Shown: positions 44,647 through 54,197, counted from the stretch's first letter. The stretch: 64,000 nt of DNA from Bacteroidota bacterium (GCA_020444275.1 JAHLLG010000002.1:124001-188000), one strand, 5' to 3'. Translations and numbers: made by a program. The notes: generated by a model not told the origin, from the letters alone.

Positions 44647-45990
44647 ATGAGCTTAACTACCTTAACTGCAATATCTCCAATTGATGGACGTTATCGAAAT
44701 AAAGTTGACGAACTAGGCAAGTTCTTTTCCGAATTTGGTTTGATTCGATACCGGGTTTTGGTTGAAGTTGAATATTTCATTGCATTGTGTGAACTGCCCC
44801 TTCCGCAATTAAAGGATGTAGATAAGACGCTTTATAAGGAGTTAAGAGAGATTTATGATTCGTTTGATGCTATCGATGCTCAAAAAATAAAAGATATTGA
44901 AAGCGTAACAAATCATGATGTTAAAGCGGTTGAGTATTTTATTAAAGAGAAATTTGATGAATTAAAACTCGAAAAATATAAAGAGTTTATCCATTTCGGA
45001 TTAACATCTCAGGATGTAAATAATACAGCAACACCATATTCCATAAAGGATGCCATCGAAGGAGTGTATTATCCGGCTTTTAATGATTTAATTGAGAAAC
45101 TGAAAGCGTTGGTTAAAGAGTGGGCGAAAATGCCAATGCTGGCCCGAACTCACGGTCAACCTGCTTCACCAACTCGCTTGTGTAAAGAGATGCGAGTATT
45201 TATTGAAAGGCTTGAACGACAGTTTGAGCAATTAAAAGCAATACCATATTCTGCAAAATTTGGTGGAGCTACCGGTAATTTTAACGCACATCACGTAGCT
45301 TATCCGGATATTGACTGGAGAGCATTTGGGAACACGTTTGTGAATGATATATTGAAATTACATCGTTCGGAACCAACAACGCAAATTGAACACTACGATA
45401 ATCTGGCAGCTCTGTTTGATGCCATGAAACGTATCAACACAATCCTTATTGATTTGTCACGTGATTTCTGGAGTTACATCTCCATGAACTACTTTAAACA
45501 AAAAATTAAAAAGGGAGAAGTGGGATCATCCGCTATGCCACACAAAGTAAATCCCATCGATTTTGAGAATGCTGAAGGTAACCTGGGTATTGCAAGTGCA
45601 GTATTCGAGCATTTATCTATAAAATTACCTGTTTCAAGATTGCAGCGAGATTTAACGGATTCAACGGTACTGCGAAATGTGGGAGTTCCTGTTGCACATA
45701 CTATCATTGCTTTTAAGTCCTTGCTTAAAGGATTAGATAAAGTAGTAGTAAACGAAGATGCAATTAATCAGGACCTGGAAAATAATTGGGCTGTAGTGGC
45801 AGAAGCCATTCAAACTATACTCCGACGCGAAGGGTATCCAAAACCATACGAAGCGTTAAAAGATTTAACCAGAACAGGCGAAAAAATTACAAAAGAAAGT
45901 ATACATCAGTTTATCGATAATCTTAAACTAAATGATAAGGTTAAAGATGAATTAAGGCAAATTACTCCCTTCAATTATACCGGAATTTAG
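44647..45990 (+). CDS. purB: Adenylosuccinate lyase
   Basis: 447 residues of the fumarase/aspartase superfamily. The signature loop GSSAMPHKVNP, ARTHGQPASPTRLCKEM and GLTSQDVNNTATP are seen in the order expected for the shorter PurB branch. Acts twice in purine synthesis (SAICAR and adenylosuccinate). Full length; no operon partner except a following ABC exporter 65 bases downstream. Confidence 0.96.
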   Translation: MSLTTLTAISPIDGRYRNKVDELGKFFSEFGLIRYRVLVEVEYFIALCELPLPQLKDVDKTLYKELREIYDSFDAIDAQKIKDIESVTNHDVKAVEYFIKEKFDELKLEKYKEFIHFGLTSQDVNNTATPYSIKDAIEGVYYPAFNDLIEKLKALVKEWAKMPMLARTHGQPASPTRLCKEMRVFIERLERQFEQLKAIPYSAKFGGATGNFNAHHVAYPDIDWRAFGNTFVNDILKLHRSEPTTQIEHYDNLAALFDAMKRINTILIDLSRDFWSYISMNYFKQKIKKGEVGSSAMPHKVNPIDFENAEGNLGIASAVFEHLSIKLPVSRLQRDLTDSTVLRNVGVPVAHTIIAFKSLLKGLDKVVVNEDAINQDLENNWAVVAEAIQTILRREGYPKPYEALKDLTRTGEKITKESIHQFIDNLKLNDKVKDELRQITPFNYTGI

Positions 45991-46054
45991 GGCTTGACTC
46001 TGAAAATAGCTGAATTTATTTTACCTTTGGTTAAAACCGAAGGTTACTGCTTTT

Positions 46055-47878
46055 ATGAAGAATCTTATTTCCATACTTAAGTATTTGGTACCATATTGGT
46101 CAGTAGCCATTTTTAGTGTGGTGTGCAATCTTTTAGCTGCACTCTTTTCGGTGATATCATTTACCATGGTTATTCCTTTTTTAGGATTGCTTTTCTCAAC
46201 TCAACAGTTTGTCGAAAACAGTGTTCCGTTTCGGTTAACTGCAGAATCTGTTCAACACAATTTTAATTATTATTTGGGGCAGGTTGTGTACAACGAAGGA
46301 CAAGTAAAAGCTCTTCTATTTATAATTATTATTGTGTTGGTTTTTACCGTTCTTAAAAATATCTTCCTATATGTGGGTAAAGCAATGATTATTCATATTC
46401 GCACGAATGTTGTTCAAGATGTACGTAATGAATTAATGGATAAAATTCTGGATTTTGATCTAAGTTATTTTTCCGATCAGCGCAGAGGTGATATTATATC
46501 AAAAATGATAGTTGATGTAAAGGAAATAGAGGTTTCCATTATCTCATCATTGGAGATGTTGTTTAAAGATCCGGTATTAATTGTTGTTTATATGTATGTG
46601 CTTTTTGTGATGAGTGTTAAGCTTTCATTAATCGTAGTTATTTTATTTCCTGTTTCTGCAATAATAATCGGCCAAATTGGTAAAAACCTAAAGAAGGGAA
46701 CTTTTCGTGGTCAGGAACGCATAGGTGCTTTGGTGGGAATGCTGCAAGAAACACTTTCAGGTATTAAAATTGTTAAAGCCTTTAGTGCCGAAAAATATGT
46801 GAATGATCGGTTTAAGGAGCAGAATCGTAATTTTAGTAGTTTGTTTAGTAAAGTTTGGAGAAAAAGATCTCTGGCTAATCCTGTAAACGATATTATTGGA
46901 ACTGTATCGATTTTAATTATCATGTGGTTTGGTGGAAAAATGGTGCTTTCCGATAATGCAACCTTAACTTCCCAGGTATTTATCGGTTATCTGGCTGTTT
47001 TTACCCAGGTTATTTCTCCGGCAAAATCATTCTCCGGTGGATATTATAATGTATTAAAGGGATTAGCCTCTGTAGAAAGAATAAATTCCATATTAAATCA
47101 TCAGTATAAAATTGATGATACTGATGATGCAATTGATATAAAGGAGTTCAAAGAAAAGATTGAATTTCGTAATGTGCTATTTGGGTATGATGATGAAAAT
47201 CAAACCGTACTTGATAATATAAGCTTTACCATTGAAAAAGGCCAAACAGTGGCACTTGTCGGACAGTCAGGTTCCGGAAAATCTACAATTGTTGACTTGA
47301 TTCCTCGTTTTTACGATCCCCATTCTGGTGATGTTTTAATTGATGGTGTTTCGGTTAAAAGTTATCAGATTACTTTATTAAGAAACTTATTTGGTTATGT
47401 TAACCAGGAGCCGATTTTGTTCAACGACTCGATCTATAATAATTTATTATTTGGAAATTCAAATGCAACTGAGTTAGAAGTTAAAGAAGCTGCAAAAAGG
47501 GCTTTTGCACATGAATTTATTATGCAAAAGGAAAACGGATACCAAACCAACCTGGGTGAGGATGGAAGTAAATTATCCCTTGGTGAGAAACAGCGAATAA
47601 GTATTGCAAGGGCATTATTAAAAAATGCACCAATTATGATCCTGGATGAGGCAACATCTGCACTGGATTATGAATCGGAGCAATTGGTGCGAAAAGCGCT
47701 ACAAGAATTAATGAAGAATAGAACAACAATTATTATTGCACATCGATTATCAACTATAAAAAATGCCGATAAAATAGTGGTTATCGATCAGGGAAAAATT
47801 GTAGAGCAGGGAACACACGATCAATTGATGGCATTAAATGGTAAATACAAACAGATGACAGAATTTGAACTTTTATAA
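46055..47878 (+). CDS. ABC-type exporter of the MsbA/lipid-flippase class
   Basis: 607 residues with six membrane helices (about 1-325) and a nucleotide-binding domain with Walker A GQSGSGKST, Q-loop, signature LSLGEKQRISIARALL, Walker B IMILDEATSALD and His-switch IIIAHRLST. A homodimeric half-transporter. The lpx gene neighbourhood elsewhere in the window and the sequence class suggest lipid or lipopolysaccharide export (inference). It abuts mnmA without a gap. Confidence 0.9.
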   Translation: MKNLISILKYLVPYWSVAIFSVVCNLLAALFSVISFTMVIPFLGLLFSTQQFVENSVPFRLTAESVQHNFNYYLGQVVYNEGQVKALLFIIIIVLVFTVLKNIFLYVGKAMIIHIRTNVVQDVRNELMDKILDFDLSYFSDQRRGDIISKMIVDVKEIEVSIISSLEMLFKDPVLIVVYMYVLFVMSVKLSLIVVILFPVSAIIIGQIGKNLKKGTFRGQERIGALVGMLQETLSGIKIVKAFSAEKYVNDRFKEQNRNFSSLFSKVWRKRSLANPVNDIIGTVSILIIMWFGGKMVLSDNATLTSQVFIGYLAVFTQVISPAKSFSGGYYNVLKGLASVERINSILNHQYKIDDTDDAIDIKEFKEKIEFRNVLFGYDDENQTVLDNISFTIEKGQTVALVGQSGSGKSTIVDLIPRFYDPHSGDVLIDGVSVKSYQITLLRNLFGYVNQEPILFNDSIYNNLLFGNSNATELEVKEAAKRAFAHEFIMQKENGYQTNLGEDGSKLSLGEKQRISIARALLKNAPIMILDEATSALDYESEQLVRKALQELMKNRTTIIIAHRLSTIKNADKIVVIDQGKIVEQGTHDQLMALNGKYKQMTEFELL

Positions 47879-48928
47879 ATGAAAAAAAAAGTTGTAATTG
47901 GCTTAAGTGGTGGTTTGGATAGTACAATGGCTGCGTTATTTTTAAAAGAACGCGGCTTTGATGTTTATGGACTGCACTTTTCTTTCATGGAAGAGAAATA
48001 CTCTGATAATTTAAGTTGGTTATCAGGACATCTAAAAATTCCGGTTTCTATAGTTGATATTTCCGATGATTTTAATGTAGTAAAAGATCATTTTGTCAAT
48101 GAATATCTTAAAGGACGAACGCCCAGTCCATGTACGTTTTGTAACAGGATTATGAAGTGGAAAAAGTTGATTGAGTTCGCAGATAACAATGCTATTGATT
48201 TTATTGCTAGTGGTCATTATATAAGGAAAGTAGAAAAGGATGGATTTTGGTTCTTAAAAAAAGGGAAAGATGTAGTTAAGGATCAATCGTATTTTCTTTG
48301 GGAGCTAAATTCCAAGACCATAAAGCGAATGATAAATCCGCTGGGTGATTATACTAAAGAGGAAGTGAGACAAATAGCTGCCAATTATGGTTTTAAACGA
48401 CTGGCAAAACAAAAAGAAAGTATGGGAGTCTGTTTTTTGCAAAACAGAGATTATCGAACATTTATTCAAAAGAACTATCCTGAAAAGATTAATGGTATAA
48501 AACCAGGAAAAGTAAGAAATTTAGATGGAGATATTATAGGTTCGCACCAGGGATATATTTATTATACTATTGGACAAAAGAGGGGAATGAATCTTAAAAT
48601 GAAGGATGCTGCTTATGTTATCCATATCGATGCTGAAAAAAATGAGTTGGTTGTTGCGCCCAAATTTCTTCTAAATAAAAGCAATATTCAATTAAGTTCT
48701 ATTCATATGATCAATCCAAAGCTTTTAAAAATAAATGATGAAATAGAAATTAATGTAAGAGGATATGGATTAAACCCTGAGGAACCGGCGATTGTAAAAA
48801 AGATAGATTCCAATTCAATGGAGTTGGAATTACAACAACCAGCCTGGGCGATTGCTCCGGGGCAACCGGTTGTTTTTTACGATAATGATATAGTACTTGG
48901 AGGAGGAATTGCTGAAAAAAGCTGGTAA
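47879..48928 (+). CDS. mnmA: tRNA 2-thiouridylase MnmA-type
   Basis: 349 residues. PP-loop GLSGGLDST (8-16), the catalytic Cys in PCTFCNRIMKW (C88), and the second Cys in ESMGVCFL, followed by the C-terminal beta-barrel domains (KPGKVRNLDGDIIGSHQG). It puts sulfur on U34 of tRNAs. PCTFCN and SMGVC differ slightly from the canonical DVLCN and STGIC, so it may be the second paralogue found in many Bacteroidota. It starts directly after the ABC exporter stop. Confidence 0.88.
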   Translation: MKKKVVIGLSGGLDSTMAALFLKERGFDVYGLHFSFMEEKYSDNLSWLSGHLKIPVSIVDISDDFNVVKDHFVNEYLKGRTPSPCTFCNRIMKWKKLIEFADNNAIDFIASGHYIRKVEKDGFWFLKKGKDVVKDQSYFLWELNSKTIKRMINPLGDYTKEEVRQIAANYGFKRLAKQKESMGVCFLQNRDYRTFIQKNYPEKINGIKPGKVRNLDGDIIGSHQGYIYYTIGQKRGMNLKMKDAAYVIHIDAEKNELVVAPKFLLNKSNIQLSSIHMINPKLLKINDEIEINVRGYGLNPEEPAIVKKIDSNSMELELQQPAWAIAPGQPVVFYDNDIVLGGGIAEKSW

Positions 48929-48977
48929 TAAAAAAAGCAACCCGATTAGGTTGCTTTCAGTTCTTTGGCGGAGAAAG
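48927..48977. repeat. Copy 1 of the tRNA-Ser 3' end plus terminator direct repeat
   Basis: Fifty-one bases closely matching 49206-49255: A7-GCAACC-CGATTA-GGTTGC followed by TTGGCGGAGAAAG, the last 11 bases of a tRNA-Ser 3' end with its CCA. The rest of a tRNA is missing here, so it is a remnant. Hairpin GCAACC/GGTTGC still could terminate mnmA. Confidence 0.65.
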
Positions 48978-49243
48978 TGCCGAATTTGCTTGCAAATTCG
49001 TGCATCCACGAAAATCAAAAGATTTTCGGGAAGGGATTACTCGCAATGTTGGTAATTGAATGATTTAGTTTCTATATTATTTCTTTTGATTATAAATTGA
49101 GGTTTATATTGAGTATCATAGTTGCTCGTGAAGGCTTCGCCGTTCGAACCCCGGCCAAGGCTTCGGTTCTCATCCCTTTACTTTTTAATACCTTAAAGGG
49201 GATTAAATAAAAAAAGCAACCTGATTAGGCTGCTTTTACTTTT
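48929..49243. other. 315-base gap with hairpins between mnmA and tRNA-Ser
   Basis: No gene. Next to the remnant repeat are two perfect inverted repeats: CGAATTTGC-TT-GCAAATTCG (48981-49000) and CGAAAATC-AAAA-GATTTTCG (49009-49028). Near 49130-49165 the word AAGGCTTCG occurs twice around a GTTCGAACC piece that resembles a tRNA T-loop. This looks like the eroded trace of duplicated tRNA DNA or of an element once inserted at the tRNA. Confidence 0.45.
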
Positions 49244-49255
49244 TGGCGGAGAAAG
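49206..49255. repeat. Copy 2 of the direct repeat, containing the real tRNA 3' end
   Basis: Near-identical to 48927-48977. It covers the tRNA-Ser 3' end (GGCGGAGAAA on + strand) and the terminator stem AGCAGCC/GGTTGCT with T run on the minus strand (49209-49234). Confidence 0.65.
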
Positions 49256-49331
49256 AGGGATTCGAACCCCCGGTACCTTGCGGTACAACGGTTTTCAAGA
49301 CCGCCGCATTCGACCACTCTGCCATTTCTCC
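49244..49331 (-). tRNA. tRNA-Ser (anticodon UGA)
   Basis: Minus strand. Acceptor GGAGAAA/TTTCTCC, discriminator G, encoded CCA, anticodon loop CTTGAAA (anticodon TGA) on a CGGT/ACCG stem, long variable arm (GTACCGCAAGGTAC) and T arm GGGGG-TTCGAAT-CCCTC. The long variable arm and anticodon fix it as Ser. Total 88 bases with CCA. A terminator follows at 49209-49234. Confidence 0.97.
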
Positions 49332-49525
49332 GTCGGCAAAAGTATATTAAATTTTTATTTGAGCAAAATTTTACCAAAAAATCTTTAAAGAAAATTTTTA
49401 TAGTCGTTTAACCTACTGAGAACGCTTTTTTTATGAGATTTTACTTTAAAACAATCATTTTTACCCATAATTATTAACAAAATGTACAATTTTATTAATA
49501 TTTCATGAATTTTTTTTGCTTAAGA

Positions 49526-49556
49526 TTTGCTAAACACTAGAAATAGTCTATATTTG
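49526..49556 (+). promoter_or_regulatory. Promoter of the HU gene
   Basis: TTTG at 49526-49529, 19-base spacer, TATATTTG at 49549-49556: a full match to the Bacteroidota primary promoter. The leader before the ATG is about 48 bases. Confidence 0.8.
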
Positions 49557-49608
49557 TATGTAGAAGATAAAAAAATAAATATTTTACTAACCCTAAAAAT
49601 TTTTTATT

Positions 49609-49881
49609 ATGAACAAAGCAGAATTAATTGATGCAATTGCTGGAGGAGCTAACTTAACAAAAGCTGATGCTAAAAAAGCTTTAGACGCTTTCATTAAAAG
49701 TACTACTGATTCACTAAAAAAAGGTGATAGAGTTGCTTTAGTTGGATTCGGATCTTTCTCAGTAGCTAAAAGAAATGCTAGAACTGGTAGAAACCCACAA
49801 ACTGGAAAACCAATCACTATTAAAGCTAAAAACGTTGTTAAATTTAAAGCTGGTAGCGATTTAGCAGACGCTGTTCAATAA
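49609..49881 (+). CDS. hup: HU-family DNA-binding protein
   Basis: 90 residues, the standard HU size, beginning [11 protein letters not shown] and with the arm sequence [22 protein letters not shown]. Codon use is restricted to common AT-ending codons, as expected for a highly expressed gene. Strong promoter and terminator frame it. Confidence 0.97.
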   Translation: MNKAELIDAIAGGANLTKADAKKALDAFIKSTTDSLKKGDRVALVGFGSFSVAKRNARTGRNPQTGKPITIKAKNVVKFKAGSDLADAVQ

Positions 49882-49901
49882 AAATATTAAAATATTTTAG
49901 T

Positions 49902-49935
49902 AGGGAGTACAATCAAAAAAGTACTCCCTTTTTTT
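49902..49935 (+). terminator. Intrinsic terminator of the HU gene
   Basis: AGGGAGTAC / GTACTCCCT (49902-49910 with 49921-49929), 10-base A-rich loop, T run to 49935. Confidence 0.9.
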
Positions 49936-49955
49936 ATGGTAAATTTAACGTGTAT

Positions 49956-50633
49956 ATGAAGAAAGAACTTATTGAATATTTAAAACCATTTGTGACCGAA
50001 GCCAGATTGGAAATATTCGATAAGGTGATAGGTTACAGAACACGTTATATAACAGTAGCGCTGGAAGATATTTACCAATCGCAAAATGCCAGTGCGGTAT
50101 TAAGAACATCCGACTGTTTTGGAATTCAGGATGTTCATGTTATTGAAAACAAAAATACATATAAAATAAATCCTGACGTTGCACTCGGCTCTTCCAAGTG
50201 GTTAAATATTATTAAATATAACAAATCAGAAAACAATACACTGGAAGCAATTGCATCATTAAAAAAGCAAGGATATAGGATTGTTGCCACTACACCTCAT
50301 AAAAATGACGTTGATTTGGATAATTTTAATTTACAAAAGGGCAAGGTAGCATTGTTTTTTGGAACTGAACTTAATGGTTTATCAGATATTGCTATTCAAA
50401 ATGCCGATGAATATTTAAAAATTCCGATGTTTGGATTCACAGAAAGCTTTAATATTTCAGTTTCGGCAGCAATTATATTGCATCATTTAACGTTGAAGCT
50501 TCGATCCTCAAATATCAATTGGCAACTTTCAAATGAAGAAATAGATGAGCTTAAATTGAACTGGTTAAAACAAACAATTAAAAAATCTGATCTCATCATT
50601 GAAAAGTTTTTATCTAAGAATACGAACATTTAA
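49956..50633 (+). CDS. SpoU/TrmH-family RNA methyltransferase
   Basis: 225 residues from ATG 49956 (GTG at 49950 is two codons earlier and less likely). SpoU motifs: QNASAVLRTSDCFGIQDVHVIE (motif 1), GKVALFFGTELNGLSD (motif 2) and IPMFGFTESFNISVSAAII (motif 3), the order typical of TrmH (2'-O-methylation of G18 in tRNA). The C-terminal extension (about 180-225) fits TrmH. Follows the HU terminator by 20 bases. Confidence 0.85.
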   Translation: MKKELIEYLKPFVTEARLEIFDKVIGYRTRYITVALEDIYQSQNASAVLRTSDCFGIQDVHVIENKNTYKINPDVALGSSKWLNIIKYNKSENNTLEAIASLKKQGYRIVATTPHKNDVDLDNFNLQKGKVALFFGTELNGLSDIAIQNADEYLKIPMFGFTESFNISVSAAIILHHLTLKLRSSNINWQLSNEEIDELKLNWLKQTIKKSDLIIEKFLSKNTNI

Positions 50634-50728
50634 TCATAGTTTTTCGTATCTTAATGTAAATTTTTTACTCTAAATGATTTCGAATCTAACTTTTATTTTT
50701 CTATTTTTGAGATATTAAGACATATAGT

Positions 50729-51433
50729 ATGAATTGTATTATAATTGATGATGATGCTCTCTCGAGGCGAGTAGTAGAAGAATTTATAACTCGAACTGAT
50801 TTTTTAGATCTTACGAATTCTTTTCCTAATGCTGTTGAAGCAATTAATATCCTTGACAAACAGGATGAAGAAATAGATCTGATATTTCTTGATATTGAAA
50901 TGCCTGAAATGGATGGTATTGATTTTCTGAATACCTTAAAAAAATTACCACAGGTAATCATTGTTTCTTCAAAAGAAAAATATGCTTTAGAAGCTTTTGA
51001 TTATGATGTAACGGATTATCTGTTAAAACCTGTTACTTATGGTCGTTTTTACAAAGCCGTTTTAAAGGCCAAAAATATTTACGAATCAAGAAGTAAAAAG
51101 GATACTGACGAAATATTTATTAAAAAGAACTCGGCATTGGTTCAGTTAAAGTACAATGATATTTTATGGGTTGAAGCTTTAGAAAACTATGTAATCGTAA
51201 ATTCTTATAATGAAAAATTTACCATTCATTTTACCATGAAATCTATCGAAAGCCAGTTGCCTGTTAATCAGTTTAAAAGAGTGCATCGTTCATACATTGT
51301 TAACTTACGAAAAATAAACAGAATTGAAGATAACTCAATTTACATTAAGAGTAACGATGGTATAAAAGCAATACCTATTGGAAAAGCTTATAAGGATAAA
51401 TTTATGGGCGATATAAATTTGATGGGTAAATAA
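50729..51433 (+). CDS. LytTR-type response regulator
   Basis: 234 residues. Receiver domain (1-118; acidic D7-D9, phospho-acceptor D55 in FLDIEMPE, K97-type KP in LLKPVT) and a LytTR DNA-binding domain (135-232; WVEALENYVIV, FKRVHRSYIVNLRKINRI). No histidine kinase is adjacent, so its input comes from a distant sensor. Terminated at 51464-51485. Confidence 0.92.
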   Translation: MNCIIIDDDALSRRVVEEFITRTDFLDLTNSFPNAVEAINILDKQDEEIDLIFLDIEMPEMDGIDFLNTLKKLPQVIIVSSKEKYALEAFDYDVTDYLLKPVTYGRFYKAVLKAKNIYESRSKKDTDEIFIKKNSALVQLKYNDILWVEALENYVIVNSYNEKFTIHFTMKSIESQLPVNQFKRVHRSYIVNLRKINRIEDNSIYIKSNDGIKAIPIGKAYKDKFMGDINLMGK

Positions 51434-51463
51434 TTAATCAGTTCTGATATATTGATTAATTTT

Positions 51464-51485
51464 GGGGTTTTTAACCCCTTTTTTT
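51464..51485 (+). terminator. Intrinsic terminator of the LytTR regulator
   Basis: GGGGTT / AACCCC with TTT loop, followed by seven T; it lies between the regulator stop and the aminotransferase ATG at 51504. Confidence 0.8.
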
Positions 51486-51503
51486 ATATTTAAAAATCAC
51501 ATT

Positions 51504-52694
51504 ATGATATCGCAACGACAACTCTTTTTGCAACATGTAGGACAAACCTCAGATTTTCCATTACAGCTTGAAATTGATCGAGCCGAAGGAATTTATATGT
51601 TCGATAGAGATGGCAAATCGTATATCGATTTAATTTCAGGAGTATCGGTAAGTAACCTGGGGCATCTACACCCACAAGTTGTTCAGGCAGTTAAAGAGCA
51701 ATCAGGAAAATATATGCATTTAATGGTATATGGAGAATATATTCAGTCACCACAAGTAGAATATGCCAGGTTATTATCTGATTTTCTGCCGGAAAAACTA
51801 AACTCTGTATATTTTGTAAACTCGGGTAGCGAAGCTATTGAAGGTGCATTGAAGTTGGCAAAGCGATATACAGGACGTTCAGAAATTGTTGCGTTTAATA
51901 ATGCATATCATGGAAGTACGCACGGTGCATTAAGTGTAATGGGTAACGAGGAATTTAAAAATGCTTTTCGACCATTATTACCACAGGTAAAATTTATTCA
52001 GTTTAATAAAGAAAAAGAACTGGAATTAATAACAGAAAGAACTGCTTGTGTATTGGTTGAAACCGTGCAGGGAGAGGCAGGAATAAGAGTACCTCAGGAC
52101 AATTACCTGCAGAAACTAAGAAAACGTTGTGATCAAGTTGGTGCTCTTTTAATATTGGATGAGATTCAAACAGGATTCGGAAGAACCGGGAATTTATTCG
52201 GATTTCAGGAATTTAATGTGGAGCCTGATATCTTTACAATAGCTAAAGGTATGGGAGGTGGAATGCCAATTGGTGCGTTTGTTTCTTCTAATGAAATTAT
52301 GTCGAGTTTTAAAACTAATCCTATACTAGGTCATATTACTACTTTTGGAGGACATCCGGTTTCATGTGCGGCAGCTCTTGCTTCGCTGAAAGTATTAACA
52401 TCACAAAATATTATTGCGGATGTGAAACGAAAAGGAGAGTTGTTTAGAAAAAAACTAAACCATTCGGAAATAAAAGAAATTAGAGGTATTGGTTTATTCA
52501 TGGCAGTTGAACTAACAAATTTTGATCAGGTAAAAAAAGTTATTGATATTGCTGTTGAAAAAGGGCTGGTAACAGACTGGTTTTTATTTCATGATAGTGC
52601 ATTTAGAATTGCACCTCCACTTATTATTACTGATCAGGAGATCGAGAAAGCATGTGAAATTTTAAATGAATCTATTGAGCTTTCGATAAAATAA
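51504..52694 (+). CDS. Class III aminotransferase
   Basis: 396 residues from ATG 51504 (an earlier TTG lies within the terminator). PLP enzyme with VNSGSEAIEGALKLAKRYTGR, ILDEIQTGFGRTG and the PLP lysine in IAKGMGGGMPIGAFV. Members include acetylornithine, ornithine and 4-aminobutyrate aminotransferases; the substrate is uncertain. No arginine genes are near, so an ornithine/GABA-type or generic role is as likely. Confidence 0.9.
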   Translation: MISQRQLFLQHVGQTSDFPLQLEIDRAEGIYMFDRDGKSYIDLISGVSVSNLGHLHPQVVQAVKEQSGKYMHLMVYGEYIQSPQVEYARLLSDFLPEKLNSVYFVNSGSEAIEGALKLAKRYTGRSEIVAFNNAYHGSTHGALSVMGNEEFKNAFRPLLPQVKFIQFNKEKELELITERTACVLVETVQGEAGIRVPQDNYLQKLRKRCDQVGALLILDEIQTGFGRTGNLFGFQEFNVEPDIFTIAKGMGGGMPIGAFVSSNEIMSSFKTNPILGHITTFGGHPVSCAAALASLKVLTSQNIIADVKRKGELFRKKLNHSEIKEIRGIGLFMAVELTNFDQVKKVIDIAVEKGLVTDWFLFHDSAFRIAPPLIITDQEIEKACEILNESIELSIK

Positions 52695-52743
52695 ATGGAG
52701 GATATTGAAGTTAAAGTTAAAAAAAAGAGATAAGGTATACTAG

Positions 52744-53589
52744 ATGAAGTTAAAGCAATTATCAGCACTTTTTATAATTACAATATTTGCCTTTAAGGTT
52801 AATTTTGTTAAAGCAGGTACTCAAAATCTTCAAAATTGTGAAGATTCATTACAATACTATTTTAGCATGTTGGTTGATGAAACGAATGATGAACGGAAAA
52901 TAGCGATTAACAATAAAATTTTATTCTGCTTTAAAGAAGCAATTAAAACTGACGATTCTTTCTATTATCCGTTTTTTAATTTGAAACATGTGGGGATTAT
53001 AGCTTCCGATGATGATAAGCTTCGAATTATTACATGGAATATACCATTTAGCGATAGAACCCATCAATACTTCGGGTTCATTCAATATAAGAAAAACCGA
53101 AGAACCTACCAGTGGTATGCGCTAAATGATCAATCAGACGAAATAAAAAAGCCAGAAATGGCAATTCTGAATCATAAAAATTGGTATGGAGCACTTTATT
53201 ATCAGATTATTACAAATAAATATAGAGGAAATACTTACTATACGATTTTAGGAGCAGATTTAAACAATCTTTTAACCAAAAAGAAGATTGTTGAGATTCT
53301 GTATTTTAATAATCAAGATTTACCGGTATTTGGGAAGCAGGTTTTTAAAAATAAAGCAATACCTGTAAACCGCGTAATATTTGAGTTCAGTGCGCAAACG
53401 CATATGACTTTAACCTACGATGAAGCAAAAGAAATGATTGTTTTTGATCATTTATCACCTTCCCGTCCAAGCTTAAAAGATCAGTATGAATTTTATGGTC
53501 CTGACTTTTCGTATGATGGCTTTAAGTTTGAAAACGGAATTTGGAATTTATATCCCGACATTGATGTGCGTGATAATAATATTGAATAA
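52744..53589 (+). CDS. Unknown exported protein
   Basis: 281 residues with a signal peptide (about 1-24, ending VKAG). The mature protein shows repeated aromatic strands (RIITWNIPFSD, QYFGFIQYKKNRRTYQWYALND, NWYGALYYQII, YTILGADLNN), suggesting a beta-rich secreted or envelope protein; the last 45 residues carry VFDHLSPSRPSLKDQYEFYGPDFSYDGF. Common in Bacteroidota but without assigned function. Same direction as the receiver-like gene that follows. Confidence 0.7.
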   Translation: MKLKQLSALFIITIFAFKVNFVKAGTQNLQNCEDSLQYYFSMLVDETNDERKIAINNKILFCFKEAIKTDDSFYYPFFNLKHVGIIASDDDKLRIITWNIPFSDRTHQYFGFIQYKKNRRTYQWYALNDQSDEIKKPEMAILNHKNWYGALYYQIITNKYRGNTYYTILGADLNNLLTKKKIVEILYFNNQDLPVFGKQVFKNKAIPVNRVIFEFSAQTHMTLTYDEAKEMIVFDHLSPSRPSLKDQYEFYGPDFSYDGFKFENGIWNLYPDIDVRDNNIE

Positions 53590-53651
53590 TACGCACTATG
53601 CTATTGACATGTAAAGGTTATTGCAGTAAATTTAGCAGATAAAACTACAAC

Positions 53652-54197
53652 ATGGCGAATAGAATATCAAAACATAATACACATGTTATTTTTATCGATA
53701 ACGACGATTCTTATATTCGCGATGTATTAGCCAGGTTCGAAGAAGTTAATGATTACAATATTAAAATCTATTCAAGAAGTAAAGAGTTCTTCGAAGATTT
53801 TATGCATGTAAGCAAGTTTAAAAACGAGATTTATATTATTTTTCTTTCAACAAACCTGGAGCTCGATGAAAACAACAACCAAGTCGATGTGATTGATACA
53901 CTCAAAAGAATCAAGGAAATTCATCCGTATGCCGAAGTTGTTTTATATTCCGATAACGATGATATAAATATTGTATCATCAGCATTTCATTATGGCGCTT
54001 ATACCTTTATTAAGAAAAATGAAAATATAATATTGCGAATAGAAAATAATATTAAAGGAATAATGAGTCAAAAGAACTTTTTATTTCAGAAAGAGGCCAG
54101 TCGAAAATTTACCCGCATATTCTTCACGTTTCTAATCGGACTAATTATATCAATAATTGTTTTATATATGGTATTTCCTCATTGGTTCCTGTCTTAA
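53652..54197 (+). CDS. Membrane-tethered receiver-like protein lacking the phospho-Asp
   Basis: 181 residues. Residues 8-130 follow the receiver fold: HVIFIDNDDSYIRDVL (acidic residues D16-D19), hydrophobic strand IYIIFLSTN where Ser66 sits at the position normally held by the phosphorylated Asp, LYSDND at strand 4, and FIKKNENI with conserved Lys121. A positively charged linker then leads to one C-terminal membrane helix (about 155-178), so the domain faces the cytoplasm. No output or kinase domain. Non-phosphorylatable anchor for a signalling partner (inference). Confidence 0.75.
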   Translation: MANRISKHNTHVIFIDNDDSYIRDVLARFEEVNDYNIKIYSRSKEFFEDFMHVSKFKNEIYIIFLSTNLELDENNNQVDVIDTLKRIKEIHPYAEVVLYSDNDDINIVSSAFHYGAYTFIKKNENIILRIENNIKGIMSQKNFLFQKEASRKFTRIFFTFLIGLIISIIVLYMVFPHWFLS

